A stretch of DNA of 64,000 bases from Edaphocola flava. Lineage in GTDB: Bacteria; Bacteroidota; Bacteroidia; Chitinophagales; Chitinophagaceae. Under the pieces are notes generated by a model. The model was not told the origin of the DNA. It ran no database searches and was given only the letters and a program-made list of their open reading frames with translations. A program made the translations under genes and the position numbers. The DNA lies in contig NZ_SAIQ01000002.1 in NCBI RefSeq assembly GCF_004118155.1, positions 248,001 to 312,000 on the forward strand, read 5' to 3'. Position 1 is the first letter of the stretch; the number at the start of each line of letters is the position of its first letter. Positions 1 through 8,238 of the stretch are shown here, piece by piece.

Positions 1-285
1 AAAATCGAAATAGGTAATACCCATCTGGTTTTGAAATACAACTCTTTTCCCTTCTTCCAGTTGCTTGATAAAAAGCAGCCCGCTCAGATGATAGCGCTTG
101 CCCAAAGGCGTCTTGCCATCTACTACACAGTTGTATAATACCTTATCGAATACTGGTTGGTATGATTTTGACTGGTCCGAAAACATATTTTGGACCACTT
201 CCGGAGCTTTTACAGCCTTCTGGTACTCTCTTACCCTGCAGGATGAAAGCAAGCAGAGCAGACTAACGTACAGAAAATAACGCAT
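1..285 (-). CDS. Putative lipoprotein, 3' part missing (runs off left edge)
   Basis: The reading frame opens with ATG at 285 and stays open to base 1 (95 codons seen). The N-terminus is MRYFLYVSLLCLLSSC: a short hydrophobic segment ending in a lipobox-like LSSC, so a lipid-anchored envelope protein is likely. I recognise no domain in the remainder. The start lies 23 bases inside the end of the LolA-like gene, so the two are probably translationally coupled and work together. A LolA-type carrier followed by a small lipoprotein occurs in aryl-polyene/flexirubin clusters, but nothing else of such a cluster is visible at this edge, so that reading is only a guess. Confidence 0.7.
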   Translation of the reverse strand, partial: MRYFLYVSLLCLLSSCRVREYQKAVKAPEVVQNMFSDQSKSYQPVFDKVLYNCVVDGKTPLGKRYHLSGLLFIKQLEEGKRVVFQNQMGITYFDF

Positions 286-895
286 CAGAAAGAGCTGTGT
301 TTAATTTCTTATTAGAAAAGACCATTTCGGTATAATCACCATTGTTTTCAGTCATCACAAGCTTACTTACATTATTGTCCGCTTTATTGATATAGACATC
401 AATTTGTTTAAACAGGCTTTTCATAGAAGCATTTACCGGACTCAATTTCAATAAATATTGAGAGGTAGAAGCTAATGCTTTTACCGAAAAATCCTTATTA
501 CTGAATACCGTCCCCCGCATACAATCCATCATAACCCGATTTACCGATTGCATGGTAAGGCTATTGCGCGTATTGATTTTAGATACCTTGCCATTCTCTT
601 TAACCGTAATCATTCCGCCACTCATCACCAGCAGGTACTGAAATGGTTGTGTATACTCAATGCGCACTTTATCCTGCTGTTTGAAATAGAATTTGCCTTT
701 GGAACTGACCTTGTCATTCAGCATTTTCATATTCTTGATCTGAGTAAAATCACTGCTGATGGTCTGTGTTTTGGCCGCATTACCTGCCAGTACCTGTTGC
801 ACACTGGCCGGATTGGCCACGGGGCTGAACTGTGCATGGCTGATATGTATACTCAAAACTGCTGCAAGCGTTAATAATACTTTGGAAATCTTCAT
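263..895 (-). CDS. lolA: LolA-like outer-membrane lipoprotein carrier protein
   Basis: 210 aa with a signal peptide (MKISKVLLTLAAVLSIHISHAQ, cleavage near residue 21). The rest follows the LolA fold: a Q-x-I-x-S-D-F-T-Q-x-K opening, the K-G-K-F-Y-F-K strand, and the V-R-I-E-Y-x-x-P-F-x-Y-L-L segment. LolA is a periplasmic chaperone that shuttles lipoproteins or other lipid-linked cargo to the outer membrane. A TATTTTTG -10-like element lies 20 bases upstream of the ATG. The next gene overlaps its end and encodes a lipoprotein. This may be the general LolA or a specialised paralogue serving a polyene or lipid cluster beyond the left edge; the window cannot decide. Confidence 0.85.
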   Translation of the reverse strand: MKISKVLLTLAAVLSIHISHAQFSPVANPASVQQVLAGNAAKTQTISSDFTQIKNMKMLNDKVSSKGKFYFKQQDKVRIEYTQPFQYLLVMSGGMITVKENGKVSKINTRNSLTMQSVNRVMMDCMRGTVFSNKDFSVKALASTSQYLLKLSPVNASMKSLFKQIDVYINKADNNVSKLVMTENNGDYTEMVFSNKKLNTALSDALFSVR

Positions 896-915
896 ATCTG
901 TGTATAAATGAATTG

Positions 916-923
916 CAAAAATA
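916..923 (-). promoter_or_regulatory. Bacteroidota -10-like element (TATTTTTG) for lolA
   Basis: Perfect TAnnTTTG match on the minus strand, ending 20 bases before the ATG at 895. No clear TTG partner is visible upstream. Confidence 0.5.
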
Positions 924-1075
924 AAGGAAATGATACAGGAATAGTTGTTAGATATTTAATAAACGTTCCATCGTATACTTTGATTGAATTGAAGGCACAT
1001 CGTTTAAGTGCTGGTTGAGGTATTGTGATATTAACATAATGATTATATTAACTTTTAGTTATTGAATTGTTATTA

Positions 1076-1083
1076 TAAATTTG
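1076..1083 (+). promoter_or_regulatory. Bacteroidota -10-like element (TAAATTTG)
   Basis: Perfect TAnnTTTG, 21 bases before the ATG at 1105. The upstream -33 region is weak (TTTTAG near 1053). Confidence 0.5.
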
Positions 1084-1104
1084 TTAGTACTAAAACGATG
1101 TGAT

Positions 1105-1311
1105 ATGGAAAGGTTTATAAAACTCAATCTCGAAAATGGAATGACATATGCTTTGAATATTCAGAATATAATGTCTTTCTGGTTGATCAATGCAAACCCG
1201 CTTGCGGCTATAAAAACATGCATCATAAACCACCTCGGAGACAGAATTCATGTACGGCAGACACCCGCAATGATTATGCTGATGCTGAACCATATGGCCA
1301 GCTTTGAATAA
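1105..1311 (+). CDS. Small hypothetical protein (68 aa)
   Basis: The start is ATG 1105, placed sensibly downstream of a TAnnTTTG element; an earlier TTG at 1081 would lie inside that element. The protein has no signal peptide and no long hydrophobic helix. Its pattern (K-x-N-L-E-N-G-x-x-Y-A-L-N-I-x-x-I at the N-terminus, R-I-H-V-R-x-T-P-A near the end) resembles tiny LytTR- or FlbD-like beta domains, but that is only a visual resemblance. It stands alone between the lolA promoter region and a glycosyltransferase. Function unknown. Confidence 0.6.
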   Translation: MERFIKLNLENGMTYALNIQNIMSFWLINANPLAAIKTCIINHLGDRIHVRQTPAMIMLMLNHMASFE

Positions 1312-1362
1312 AACTATGTTCTTTGAATGTATCTGAATAATGATTGAACGGTATAATACTAT

Positions 1363-1370
1363 TACCTTTG
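1363..1370 (+). promoter_or_regulatory. Promoter (TTG-N16-TACCTTTG)
   Basis: TACCTTTG at 1363-1370 with TTG at 1344-1346 (16-base spacer). It places the transcript start near 1377 and so rules out the in-frame TTG at 1344 as start codon. Confidence 0.6.
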
Positions 1371-1391
1371 CCCTTCAAAAAATATTCTTTT

Positions 1392-2327
1392 ATGAAGATC
1401 AGCGGATTCACAATAATTCGCAATGCAACAATATATGACTTTCCGATAATCGAGAGTCTCAGTTCGGTATTACCGCTTGTGGATGAGTTTATTGTTGTAA
1501 TGGGAGACAGTCAGGACAACACTGCAGACCTGGTAAAGTCAATCAATTCTCCCAAGCTAAAGATTATTAATACAGAATGGGATACAAAAACGTTTAATGC
1601 AGATGGAAATATCTATGCACAGCAAACGGATCTGGCATTAAAAGCCTGCAGCGGAGACTGGTGCATATATATACAGGCAGATGAAGTACTGCATGAAAAT
1701 GGCTATGAGGCAATCAGGAATGCCTGTGCGCAGTATCTGAATGATAGCAGGGTAGAGGGTTTTGTGTTTAAGTACGTTCATTTCTACGGTAACTATGACC
1801 ATTATATAGATGCGCTGCACTTTGCCTATCCGAAAGAAGTGCGGATTGTCCGCAATCTGCCGGAGATACATTCCTGGAAAGATGCACAGTCATTTCGTAG
1901 TATAACAGATTTTGACGGAATCAGTTACGGAAAGAAAGAAGGTACACGCAAACTTAATTGCTTACAGATTGATGCATATATGTATCATTATGGATGGAGC
2001 AGGGATCCCCGGAAAATAGGAAAGAAAATTGTAGAGCAGAAAACCATGCATGATGGAACAGTAGCCGAACATTTTAAAACGGAGCTATATGAGTATGGTA
2101 ACCTGAGTTACTTCCCCTTATTTAAAGGCCAGCATCCCAAATTGATGGAATCCCGCATCAAGAATATGGATTGGGGAGATATACTGCAGTATACCGGAGC
2201 CCCCACTTCAAATATGAGGAAGAAATTTAAACTGAAATACAGAATAATTAATTTCATAGAAAATAGCATTTTGGGAGGCAGAACCCTGGGAGGGTTTAAA
2301 AATTATAAATTAATCGGCAAAGCATAA
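1392..2327 (+). CDS. Glycosyltransferase, family 2-like
   Basis: 311 aa from ATG 1392 (chosen because the promoter element ends at 1370). The N-terminus shows the GT-A opening: F-T-I-I-R-N-A, a V-D-E-F-I-V-V-M-G-D-S-x-D-N-T segment, then D-W-C-I-Y-I-Q-A-D-E-V as the nucleotide-sugar and metal site near residues 90-100. No membrane helix is obvious, so it is probably a soluble or peripheral enzyme adding a sugar to a surface glycan. Substrate unknown. The gene stands alone: the preceding small gene has its own promoter and a terminator-like hairpin follows. Confidence 0.85.
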   Translation: MKISGFTIIRNATIYDFPIIESLSSVLPLVDEFIVVMGDSQDNTADLVKSINSPKLKIINTEWDTKTFNADGNIYAQQTDLALKACSGDWCIYIQADEVLHENGYEAIRNACAQYLNDSRVEGFVFKYVHFYGNYDHYIDALHFAYPKEVRIVRNLPEIHSWKDAQSFRSITDFDGISYGKKEGTRKLNCLQIDAYMYHYGWSRDPRKIGKKIVEQKTMHDGTVAEHFKTELYEYGNLSYFPLFKGQHPKLMESRIKNMDWGDILQYTGAPTSNMRKKFKLKYRIINFIENSILGGRTLGGFKNYKLIGKA

Positions 2328-2344
2328 GCTGTGAAAATAAACGT

Positions 2345-2371
2345 ACGAGGCACTCTAAATGAGTGCCTCGT
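2345..2371 (+). terminator. Hairpin downstream of the glycosyltransferase
   Basis: Perfect 11-bp stem ACGAGGCACTC/GAGTGCCTCGT with 5-base loop TAAAT, starting 17 bases after the stop codon. The following tract is GT-rich rather than a clean T run, so termination may be inefficient. The rest of 2372-2572 holds nothing recognisable. Confidence 0.6.
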
Positions 2372-2572
2372 GTAGTTGTGGGGTATTATCTTCATCTGCC
2401 ATCAGTAACTGTTTAAGTAAGCAGGGAATTTACATTGAGATTGTGTAGATGAAAACAGTAGGCTGTCTGGAAGGGGACAGCTTTCTTTATTACATTATTA
2501 TAGTTTGGAATGCATCGAAGCTTTACTTTGACGCTTTTGAAAAGAAGCCTTTTCAAAATTGATCTGAAAAAG

Positions 2573-2601
2573 AAAAGCCTTCCACTATGTGGAAGGCTTT
2601 T
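2573..2601 (-). terminator. Rho-independent terminator of tRNA-Arg
   Basis: 13-bp stem AAAAGCCTTCCAC/GTGGAAGGCTTTT with a 3-base loop, immediately downstream of the tRNA on the minus strand and followed there by a T-rich tract. Confidence 0.8.
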
Positions 2602-2603
2602 TG

Positions 2604-2677
<74 letters not shown>

Positions 2678-2759
2678 ATCCTGTACTAACAAACACTGTG
2701 TTAGTGACGGGTTGCAAAAATAAGGATTGTTTATGAAATAAACAAAATGAATTTCTAAA

Positions 2760-3857
2760 TTATTTAATGTCGAAATCGACTACTACACGCTCACTTCTCG
2801 GATGCGCCTGGCAGGTAAGGATAAAGTTGTTTGCAATTTCATCAGGCTCCAGACCATAATTCACTTCCATGTCTACCTCACCTTCTATCAGCTTCGCTTT
2901 ACAGGTACAGCACACACCACCTTTACAGGCATATGGCAAGTCCCCACCATGTTGTAACGCAGCATCCAGTATATTTTCACCACCATATGGCAGATCCATA
3001 TCAAATGCAGAACCATCGAGGCGTACCGTAACACGGCTCAGTTTGCTTCTGTCGATTTGTTGCTGCTTCGCTTCCCATTCTTTATTAACCGTTTTAGGCT
3101 GGTCAGGAGAAGAGAACAATTCAAAATAAACACTGTCTTCAGGCTTCTTCATCTCATTGAGGAAATAATCCTTCAGCGCAATGATCATTGGCTCCGGCCC
3201 ACAGATGAAAATATCATCAATCGTATTAAAGTTAATAAGCTTATTACTGAAAGATCTCACCTTCTCAACCGTAATCATACCGTTGAACATCTCAGCTTCC
3301 TGCAGTTCACGATCAAATACGTGGAACAGGCGCAGACGGTTCATGAAGCGGTTTTTCAGTGCTTCCAGCTCTTCTTTAAAAATAATGGAACTACGATTGT
3401 AGTTACCGAATATTAACGTGAAGGTACTTTCCGGCTCGTTATATAATACATCCTTCATGATACTCATGATAGGCGTAATACCACTACCCGCTGCAAAAGC
3501 AAGATAGTTTCTGTTTGTTTTATCAGAAGATTTTGGTGTGAATTTTCCAAGCGGCGGCATAGTCGCCAGTGTGTCTCCTACCTTAAGCACATTGTTAGCC
3601 CAGGAACTGAATTTCCCTTCCGGCACTACGCGCTTTACGGCTACACGCAGCTCGTTATCACATTTTCCGGAGCAGATAGAGTAAGAGCGTCTTACTTCCT
3701 GTCCGTCAATAATAGTCTTGAATGTCAGGTATTGGCCAGGCAGATAGTCAAATGCAGATTGTATAGATTCAGGAACTTCCAGTGCAATGGATACGCAATC
3801 CGGGGTTTCCTGGCGGATATCTTTTACGACTAAATCGTGGAATTGTAATGTAGACAT
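2760..3857 (-). CDS. PaaE-like ferredoxin/FAD-dependent NAD(P)H oxidoreductase
   Basis: 365 aa in three parts. An FAD-binding domain carries R-R-S-Y-S-I-C-S near residues 56-63. An NAD(P)-binding domain carries G-S-G-I-T-P-I-M-S near 123-131 and C-G-P-E-P-M later. A C-terminal plant-type [2Fe-2S] ferredoxin domain has ligands C311-x4-C316-x2-C319-x29-C349. This layout moves electrons from NAD(P)H through FAD to a 2Fe-2S centre and on to a partner oxygenase or desaturase. No phenylacetate genes lie nearby, so the paaE name is not justified; fatty-acid desaturase or general ferredoxin reductase roles are equally possible. A perfect TAAATTTG element (3865-3872) ends only 7 bases before the ATG, so the mRNA may be leaderless. 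Confidence 0.9.
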   Translation of the reverse strand: MSTLQFHDLVVKDIRQETPDCVSIALEVPESIQSAFDYLPGQYLTFKTIIDGQEVRRSYSICSGKCDNELRVAVKRVVPEGKFSSWANNVLKVGDTLATMPPLGKFTPKSSDKTNRNYLAFAAGSGITPIMSIMKDVLYNEPESTFTLIFGNYNRSSIIFKEELEALKNRFMNRLRLFHVFDRELQEAEMFNGMITVEKVRSFSNKLINFNTIDDIFICGPEPMIIALKDYFLNEMKKPEDSVYFELFSSPDQPKTVNKEWEAKQQQIDRSKLSRVTVRLDGSAFDMDLPYGGENILDAALQHGGDLPYACKGGVCCTCKAKLIEGEVDMEVNYGLEPDEIANNFILTCQAHPRSERVVVDFDIK

Positions 3858-3864
3858 AATGGCG

Positions 3865-3872
3865 CAAATTTA
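3865..3872 (-). promoter_or_regulatory. Bacteroidota -10-like element (TAAATTTG), possible leaderless start
   Basis: Perfect TAnnTTTG on the minus strand, only 7 bases from the start codon of the oxidoreductase. The remaining 3873-4060 is an AT-rich divergent intergenic region with no other clear signal. Confidence 0.5.
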
Positions 3873-4060
3873 AGCAAAAGCAACTGAATTTTACATATTT
3901 TTTACAGAGACAGGATTGGATAGATTTTACAGAACAAAGCAAGCATATTGCAGTTTACTTTGTCGGGAAAAAAATAGTTGCCTGATACACAATATAGATT
4001 TTTTTGCCCAGGAGCAGAATTGTCCGGAATAGTGATAAATTGCGACCAAGTAATCAAGAT

Positions 4061-5596
4061 ATGTTAGTAAAGCTATTTGGCAGCGCCGTCTATGGCGTAT
4101 CTGCAATGACCATAACTATAGAAGTCGACACTATTCCCGGCAGCGGGTATTTTATTGTCGGATTGCCGGACAATGCTGTAAAAGAAAGTGTAGATCGCAT
4201 CCTCTCTGCTTTTAAAAATAATGATTACAAAAGTCCACGTTATAAAATGGTCATCAATATGGCCCCGGCAGATATCAGAAAAGCCGGTTCTGCCTACGAT
4301 CTTCCGATTGCCATCGGCATGCTGGCCGCTACAGAGCAATTGACTTCCTCTTTGTTAGCTTCATATGTGATCATGGGAGAGTTACAGCTGGATGGTACAC
4401 TCCGACCGGTTAAAGGGACTTTGCCCATGGCAATACAGGCCCGGCAGGAAGGGTTTAAAGGAATGATCGTACCAGTACAGAATGCCCGTGAAGCAGCCAT
4501 GGTCAATAACCTGGAAGTGTATGGAGCAAGTACTTTAAAAGAAGTGATTGAGATCCTGGAGCAGCGTTCAACCTTAAAACCAACCGTGGTGGATACCCGA
4601 GCGGAATTTGCAAAGGCTCAGGAAGACTTTATCTATGATTTTAATGAAGTCAAAGGGCAGGAGAATATTAAAAGAGCAATGGAGATCGCCGCAGCCGGCG
4701 GACATAATGTAATCCTCATAGGTCCTCCCGGTGCGGGAAAGACTATGCTTGCCAGGAGGTTGCCCTCTATTTTGCCCCCAATCACTTTGCATGAAGCACT
4801 GGAGACAACCAAGATTCATTCCGTTGCTGGTAAATTACCCGAGCATGCCTCGCTTATAGCCCACAGGCCGTTCAGAAGTCCGCACCATACCATATCAGAT
4901 GCGGGCCTTATCGGGGGAGGAGGCAATCCGCAACCAGGTGAGATTTCGCTTGCACATAATGGCGTATTATTCCTGGACGAATTGCCGGAGTTCAAACGGT
5001 CAGTACTGGAAGTTATGCGGCAACCGATGGAGGAACGTAGGGTAACTATTGCCCGGGCAAAGGTAAGCATCGACTATCCGGCAAGCTTTATGCTGGTGGC
5101 CTCTATGAATCCCTGCCCCTGCGGGTATTATAACCATCCTGATAAAGAATGTACCTGTCCACCGCAAATGGTACAGAAATACCTGAATAAAATTTCCGGA
5201 CCATTACTGGATCGTATAGACCTGCATGTAGAGGTTACGCCGGTGCCTTACGAAGAACTATCTGCAGATCGTATGGCCGTATCCAGCGATACCATCCGGG
5301 AACGAGTGATTCGTGCCAGGGAGGTACAGACCGCGAGATTTGAAGGCACTGATGTGTATTGCAATGCGCAGATGAGCAATAAACAGTTGCAGGAATATTG
5401 TGTACTGGATATGGTTAGTGCCAATCTCCTGAAAGTGGCTATGAAAAAGTTAAGCCTTTCTGCAAGAGCCTACGATCGTATCCTGAAAGTAGCCCGTACC
5501 ATCGCCGATCTGGAAGGTACCCAGAACATAAAGGCCGAGCATATTGCAGAAGCCATACAGTTTCGAAGCCTGGACCGGGAACATTGGGCAGGATAA
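4061..5596 (+). CDS. yifB: YifB/ComM family Mg-chelatase-like AAA+ ATPase
   Basis: 511 aa from ATG 4061, matching the family's usual ~510 aa and its N-terminus (M-L-V-K-x-x-x-S-A-x-x-G); an in-frame TTG at 4004 would add 19 unusual residues. Layout: N-terminal ChlI-like/Lon-like domain, then the AAA+ core with Walker A G-P-P-G-A-G-K-T (221-228) and Walker B L-F-L-D-E-L-P-E-F (~302-310), then M-N-P-C-P-C-G-Y-Y (a cysteine-bearing family signature) and a C-terminal helical lid. ComM homologues act as helicases that widen strand exchange during natural transformation. The gene is single, flanked by its own terminator. Confidence 0.93.
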   Translation: MLVKLFGSAVYGVSAMTITIEVDTIPGSGYFIVGLPDNAVKESVDRILSAFKNNDYKSPRYKMVINMAPADIRKAGSAYDLPIAIGMLAATEQLTSSLLASYVIMGELQLDGTLRPVKGTLPMAIQARQEGFKGMIVPVQNAREAAMVNNLEVYGASTLKEVIEILEQRSTLKPTVVDTRAEFAKAQEDFIYDFNEVKGQENIKRAMEIAAAGGHNVILIGPPGAGKTMLARRLPSILPPITLHEALETTKIHSVAGKLPEHASLIAHRPFRSPHHTISDAGLIGGGGNPQPGEISLAHNGVLFLDELPEFKRSVLEVMRQPMEERRVTIARAKVSIDYPASFMLVASMNPCPCGYYNHPDKECTCPPQMVQKYLNKISGPLLDRIDLHVEVTPVPYEELSADRMAVSSDTIRERVIRAREVQTARFEGTDVYCNAQMSNKQLQEYCVLDMVSANLLKVAMKKLSLSARAYDRILKVARTIADLEGTQNIKAEHIAEAIQFRSLDREHWAG

Positions 5597-5630
5597 AAAA
5601 ATAGCCATTGGAACACCAATGGCTATTTTT
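5596..5630. terminator. Bidirectional terminator, yifB / His-Arg-rich protein
   Basis: 15-bp stem (AAAAATAGCCATTGG / CCAATGGCTATTTTT) with loop AACA, between two convergent genes, A-rich on the left and T-rich on the right so it can work both ways. Confidence 0.9.
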
Positions 5631-5667
5631 TATCTTCTGAATTCTAGTTTTATTGTTCAAATACCGA

Positions 5668-5964
5668 TTAACGGTAGTGGCCATAATATCTTGCACGTTG
5701 TGCTTCTCTTCTATGATGCATTGCGGCTCTTCTGTGTCTCTCAGCCATACGTCTGTGGTGTATAGCCGCTCTTCTCTGGTGTACCACGACAGGACGTGGA
5801 TGGTAGCCATGATGGATCACTACACGCGGTGGTGGTGGAGGAGGGGGTAATACACGATGGTGACGATGATGATGTCTGCCTCTGTATTGTGCATTGGCAT
5901 CAATTGTGCTTAAGCTGAAAATGATCGTTAATAGTGCGATTAATCCTAATACTTTGCCTTTCAT
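5668..5964 (-). CDS. Secreted His/Arg/Pro-rich small protein
   Basis: 98 aa. A clear signal peptide (MKGKVLGLIALLTIIFSLS...ANA, cleavage near residue 25) leads into a very low-complexity mature part: clustered histidines (RGRHHHRHHR), a run of seven prolines, then H-H-R-R-M-A-E-R-H-R-R type repeats ending in Y-Y-G-H-Y-R. The mature part is strongly basic and could bind metal ions, polyphosphate or nucleic acid, but no family is recognised. The divergent neighbour rmlC has its own promoter. Confidence 0.7.
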   Translation of the reverse strand: MKGKVLGLIALLTIIFSLSTIDANAQYRGRHHHRHHRVLPPPPPPPRVVIHHGYHPRPVVVHQRRAAIHHRRMAERHRRAAMHHRREAQRARYYGHYR

Positions 5965-6077
5965 AAAATTAAAGTTTAAAATAAGTTAGTAAGCTTTTTC
6001 TGGAATATAAGACCCGGTCTGTTTCTAAAGGTTTATTAGCAGAAGTGAAAAAAATCATAAAACCACTGAAATATACA

Positions 6078-6108
6078 TTGGCCGGGCCATGATAAATATT
6101 TATTTTTG
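6078..6108 (+). promoter_or_regulatory. Promoter of rmlC-coaD (TTG-N20-TATTTTTG)
   Basis: TTG at 6078-6080, 20-base spacer, perfect TATTTTTG at 6101-6108; start codon 21 bases further on. One of the best promoter matches in the window. Confidence 0.75.
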
Positions 6109-6128
6109 ACAACTCAAAAACAACCGGA

Positions 6129-6665
6129 ATGGAATTTACCCCATTATCATTGGCTGATGTACAGCTGATCACTTTACCCCGCTTTCTGGACAACCGGGGC
6201 AGTTTTGTCAAAACATTCCACAATGATTTATTTGAACAGAATGGCATTTCCTTTGAGCTGAAAGAGAGCTACTTCTCCTATTCAGAAAAAGATGTGATCA
6301 GGGGTATGCATTTCCAGCTGCCACCGCACCAGCATGCCAAAGTTGTTTTTTGTCCTAAAGGAGCCATACTGGATGTTATTGTTGACCTGCGTAAAGGTTC
6401 GGCAACATACGGCCAGTACGAAGCAAGAGTATTGTCCGAAGCCAATCACCAGGCTTTCTATATTCCGGAAGGCTTCGCACACGGATTTAAATCCCTGGAG
6501 CAGGATAGCATCACCTATTACCTGGTCTCCTCTGTATATCACCCTCAAAGCGATACCGGTATTCGGTTTGATACCTTAGGTATTGACTGGGACTGCACTC
6601 TTCCTATAGTATCAGAGCGTGACCGTTCTTTTGTTGCCTTTAATGAATTTGAAAGCCCATTCTAA
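6129..6665 (+). CDS. rmlC: dTDP-4-dehydrorhamnose 3,5-epimerase
   Basis: 178 aa, the usual RmlC length. Cupin motifs are visible: D-N-R-G-S-F-V-K-T-F near residue 21, V-I-R-G-M-H-F-Q near 57-64 (the His is the catalytic base), and Y-I-P-E-G-F-A-H-G-F near 117-126. It performs the third step of dTDP-L-rhamnose synthesis for surface polysaccharide. The other rml genes are not adjacent, so either they lie elsewhere or the enzyme belongs to a related dTDP-sugar pathway. It precedes coaD by 19 bases, probably one transcript, although the two functions are unrelated. Confidence 0.93.
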   Translation: MEFTPLSLADVQLITLPRFLDNRGSFVKTFHNDLFEQNGISFELKESYFSYSEKDVIRGMHFQLPPHQHAKVVFCPKGAILDVIVDLRKGSATYGQYEARVLSEANHQAFYIPEGFAHGFKSLEQDSITYYLVSSVYHPQSDTGIRFDTLGIDWDCTLPIVSERDRSFVAFNEFESPF

Positions 6666-6684
6666 ATAAATATAAAATAATATT

Positions 6685-7146
6685 ATGCGTATAGCCGTTT
6701 TTCCCGGTACATTTGATCCCATTACACTGGGCCATGTGGATGTAATCAAACGCTCCATCCCTTTATTTGATAAAATAGTAATCGGTATCGGGCTTAATTC
6801 TACCAAGCAACCCATGTTTTCTGTAGAGCAGCGTGTAAGCTGGATACAGGAGATTTTTAAAGATACCCCCAGTGTATCAGTAGCCCCGTATGAAGGTCTG
6901 ACCATTGATTTCTGCAAGCAGTTTGATGCTCAGTTTATCCTGAGAGGAATCCGCTATGTAAGCGATTTTGAGTATGAAAAGGGTATTGCAGATATGAACC
7001 GTATGCTGAGCAAAAATGTAGAAACCATATTCCTCACCAGCTCTCCAGAGTACTCTACCGTATCCTCTACGCTGGTGCGCGATGTGATCCGACACCACGG
7101 AGATGTATCGCAGTTTTTACCCCCTGAAGTGCGTTGGGACAAATAA
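6685..7146 (+). CDS. coaD: Phosphopantetheine adenylyltransferase
   Basis: 153 aa, typical CoaD length. The nucleotidyltransferase signature F-P-G-T-F-D-P-I-T-L-G-H lies at residues 5-16 (T/HxGH), followed by the conserved R-G-I-R-Y-V-S-D-F-E-Y-E and a C-terminal S-S-T-L-V-R. It catalyses the penultimate step of coenzyme A synthesis: ATP plus 4'-phosphopantetheine to dephospho-CoA. coaE, the next enzyme of the pathway, lies two genes downstream, with yajC between them behind its own promoter. Confidence 0.96.
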   Translation: MRIAVFPGTFDPITLGHVDVIKRSIPLFDKIVIGIGLNSTKQPMFSVEQRVSWIQEIFKDTPSVSVAPYEGLTIDFCKQFDAQFILRGIRYVSDFEYEKGIADMNRMLSKNVETIFLTSSPEYSTVSSTLVRDVIRHHGDVSQFLPPEVRWDK

Positions 7147-7177
7147 GAATTTAGCACTTTATTGATGTTATTTTAAT

Positions 7178-7185
7178 TACCTTTG
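7178..7185 (+). promoter_or_regulatory. Bacteroidota -10-like element (TACCTTTG) for yajC
   Basis: Perfect TAnnTTTG 27 bases before the ATG at 7213. It overlaps the alternative TTG start at 7183, which is therefore not used. Confidence 0.6.
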
Positions 7186-7212
7186 CACTTCGCAAAGAAA
7201 AAAATAAGTTTT

Positions 7213-7557
7213 ATGATAACAAACGTTTTGTTACAAGCACAACAACCGGGTGGCGCATTTATGCCGATTTTCATGATCGGTATGATTGTAGTGATGTACT
7301 TCTTCATGATCCGCCCTCAACAAAAGAAAGCCAAAGAGCAAAAATTATTTGCTGAAAAATTAGTGGCAGGTGAAAAAGTAGTAATGACTTCCGGTATTCA
7401 CGGTCGCATTGTCCGCACTAATGATGATGGTACTTTAACGATCGAAATCGACAGAAATACCAATATTACAGTAGAACGCCAGGCAGTATCAATGGAAATG
7501 ACCAATGCATACCTGAAGAAAACTGGTGCAGATACTACTGCTAAAGTTGTTTCTTAA
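7213..7557 (+). CDS. yajC: Preprotein translocase subunit YajC
   Basis: 114 aa from ATG 7213. One N-terminal membrane helix (F-M-P-I-F-M-I-G-M-I-V-V-M-Y-F-F-M-I) runs straight into the family hallmark R-P-Q-Q-K-K-A-K-E-Q, then a small cytoplasmic domain with V-V-M-T-S-G-I-H-G-R-I. YajC associates with the SecDF-YidC holo-translocon. It has its own promoter and a strong terminator 20 bases after the stop, so it is probably monocistronic. Confidence 0.95.
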   Translation: MITNVLLQAQQPGGAFMPIFMIGMIVVMYFFMIRPQQKKAKEQKLFAEKLVAGEKVVMTSGIHGRIVRTNDDGTLTIEIDRNTNITVERQAVSMEMTNAYLKKTGADTTAKVVS

Positions 7558-7577
7558 TTAATTCGAAAACAATTTCA

Positions 7578-7607
7578 GACGCCGGAATCCATAGGGATTC
7601 CGGCGTC
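7578..7607 (+). terminator. Terminator after yajC
   Basis: Perfect 13-bp GC-rich stem GACGCCGGAATCC/GGATTCCGGCGTC, loop ATAG, followed by TTTGTTT. Confidence 0.9.
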
Positions 7608-7638
7608 TTTGTTTGGCGGAAATAAGTAACTTTACCTT

Positions 7639-8226
7639 ATGCTTAAAATAGGAATAACCGGGGGCATCGGCTCCGGGAAAAGTATAGTGGCACGCATCTT
7701 TCAGACATTAGGTATACCTGTGCTGGATGCGGATGCTTTTGCAAAGCAACTTATGGCAGAGAATGATAAAGTACGACTGGACCTGATCGAAGCTTTCGGA
7801 GAAGAAGTCTTTGATGCTGGTCAGTTAAACCGGGCCTTTCTTTCCCAACTGGTATTTAATGATCCTGCGCACCTGAACCGGCTTAACGGTATCGTGCATC
7901 CAGCGGTTAAACAATTTGGAACTGCATGGATGGAGCAGCAACATGCCCCATATGTACTCAAAGAAGCTGCCCTGTTTTTTGAAAGTGGCAGCTATACAGA
8001 TATGGATTATATGATCGGAGTGTTCAGCCCCTTAGAGCAGCGTATAGAGCGGGCCATGAAGCGCGATGGAGCTACACGTGATGCCATACTGAAGCGTATC
8101 GACAAGCAGATGAATGAGGAAGAAAAAATGAGCCGCTGTGATTTTGTAATATACAATGACGGCAGTCATTCTTTAATCGAACAAGTCTTACATTTGCACC
8201 ATCAATTTTTAGAACAAACAAAATAA
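7639..8226 (+). CDS. coaE: Dephospho-CoA kinase
   Basis: 195 aa. Starts M-L-K-I-G-I-T-G-G-I-G-S-G-K-S, the P-loop of CoaE, followed by G-I-P-V-L-D-A-D-x-x-A-K (substrate-binding Asp) and the lid region with R-x-x-x-R-D-G-A-T-R-D. It phosphorylates the 3'-hydroxyl of dephospho-CoA, the last step of CoA synthesis. ribH follows after 12 bases, so the two are co-transcribed. Confidence 0.95.
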   Translation: MLKIGITGGIGSGKSIVARIFQTLGIPVLDADAFAKQLMAENDKVRLDLIEAFGEEVFDAGQLNRAFLSQLVFNDPAHLNRLNGIVHPAVKQFGTAWMEQQHAPYVLKEAALFFESGSYTDMDYMIGVFSPLEQRIERAMKRDGATRDAILKRIDKQMNEEEKMSRCDFVIYNDGSHSLIEQVLHLHHQFLEQTK

Positions 8227-8238
8227 GATATTATAGCT

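Noticed and set aside
548-874. 108-aa plus-strand frame opposite lolA
   Set aside because: Antisense shadow of a recognised gene, no promoter or domain.
2372-2572. Possible small RNA between the glycosyltransferase hairpin and tRNA-Arg
   Set aside because: No promoter, no conserved structure that I can see, and no reading frame; left as empty intergenic DNA.
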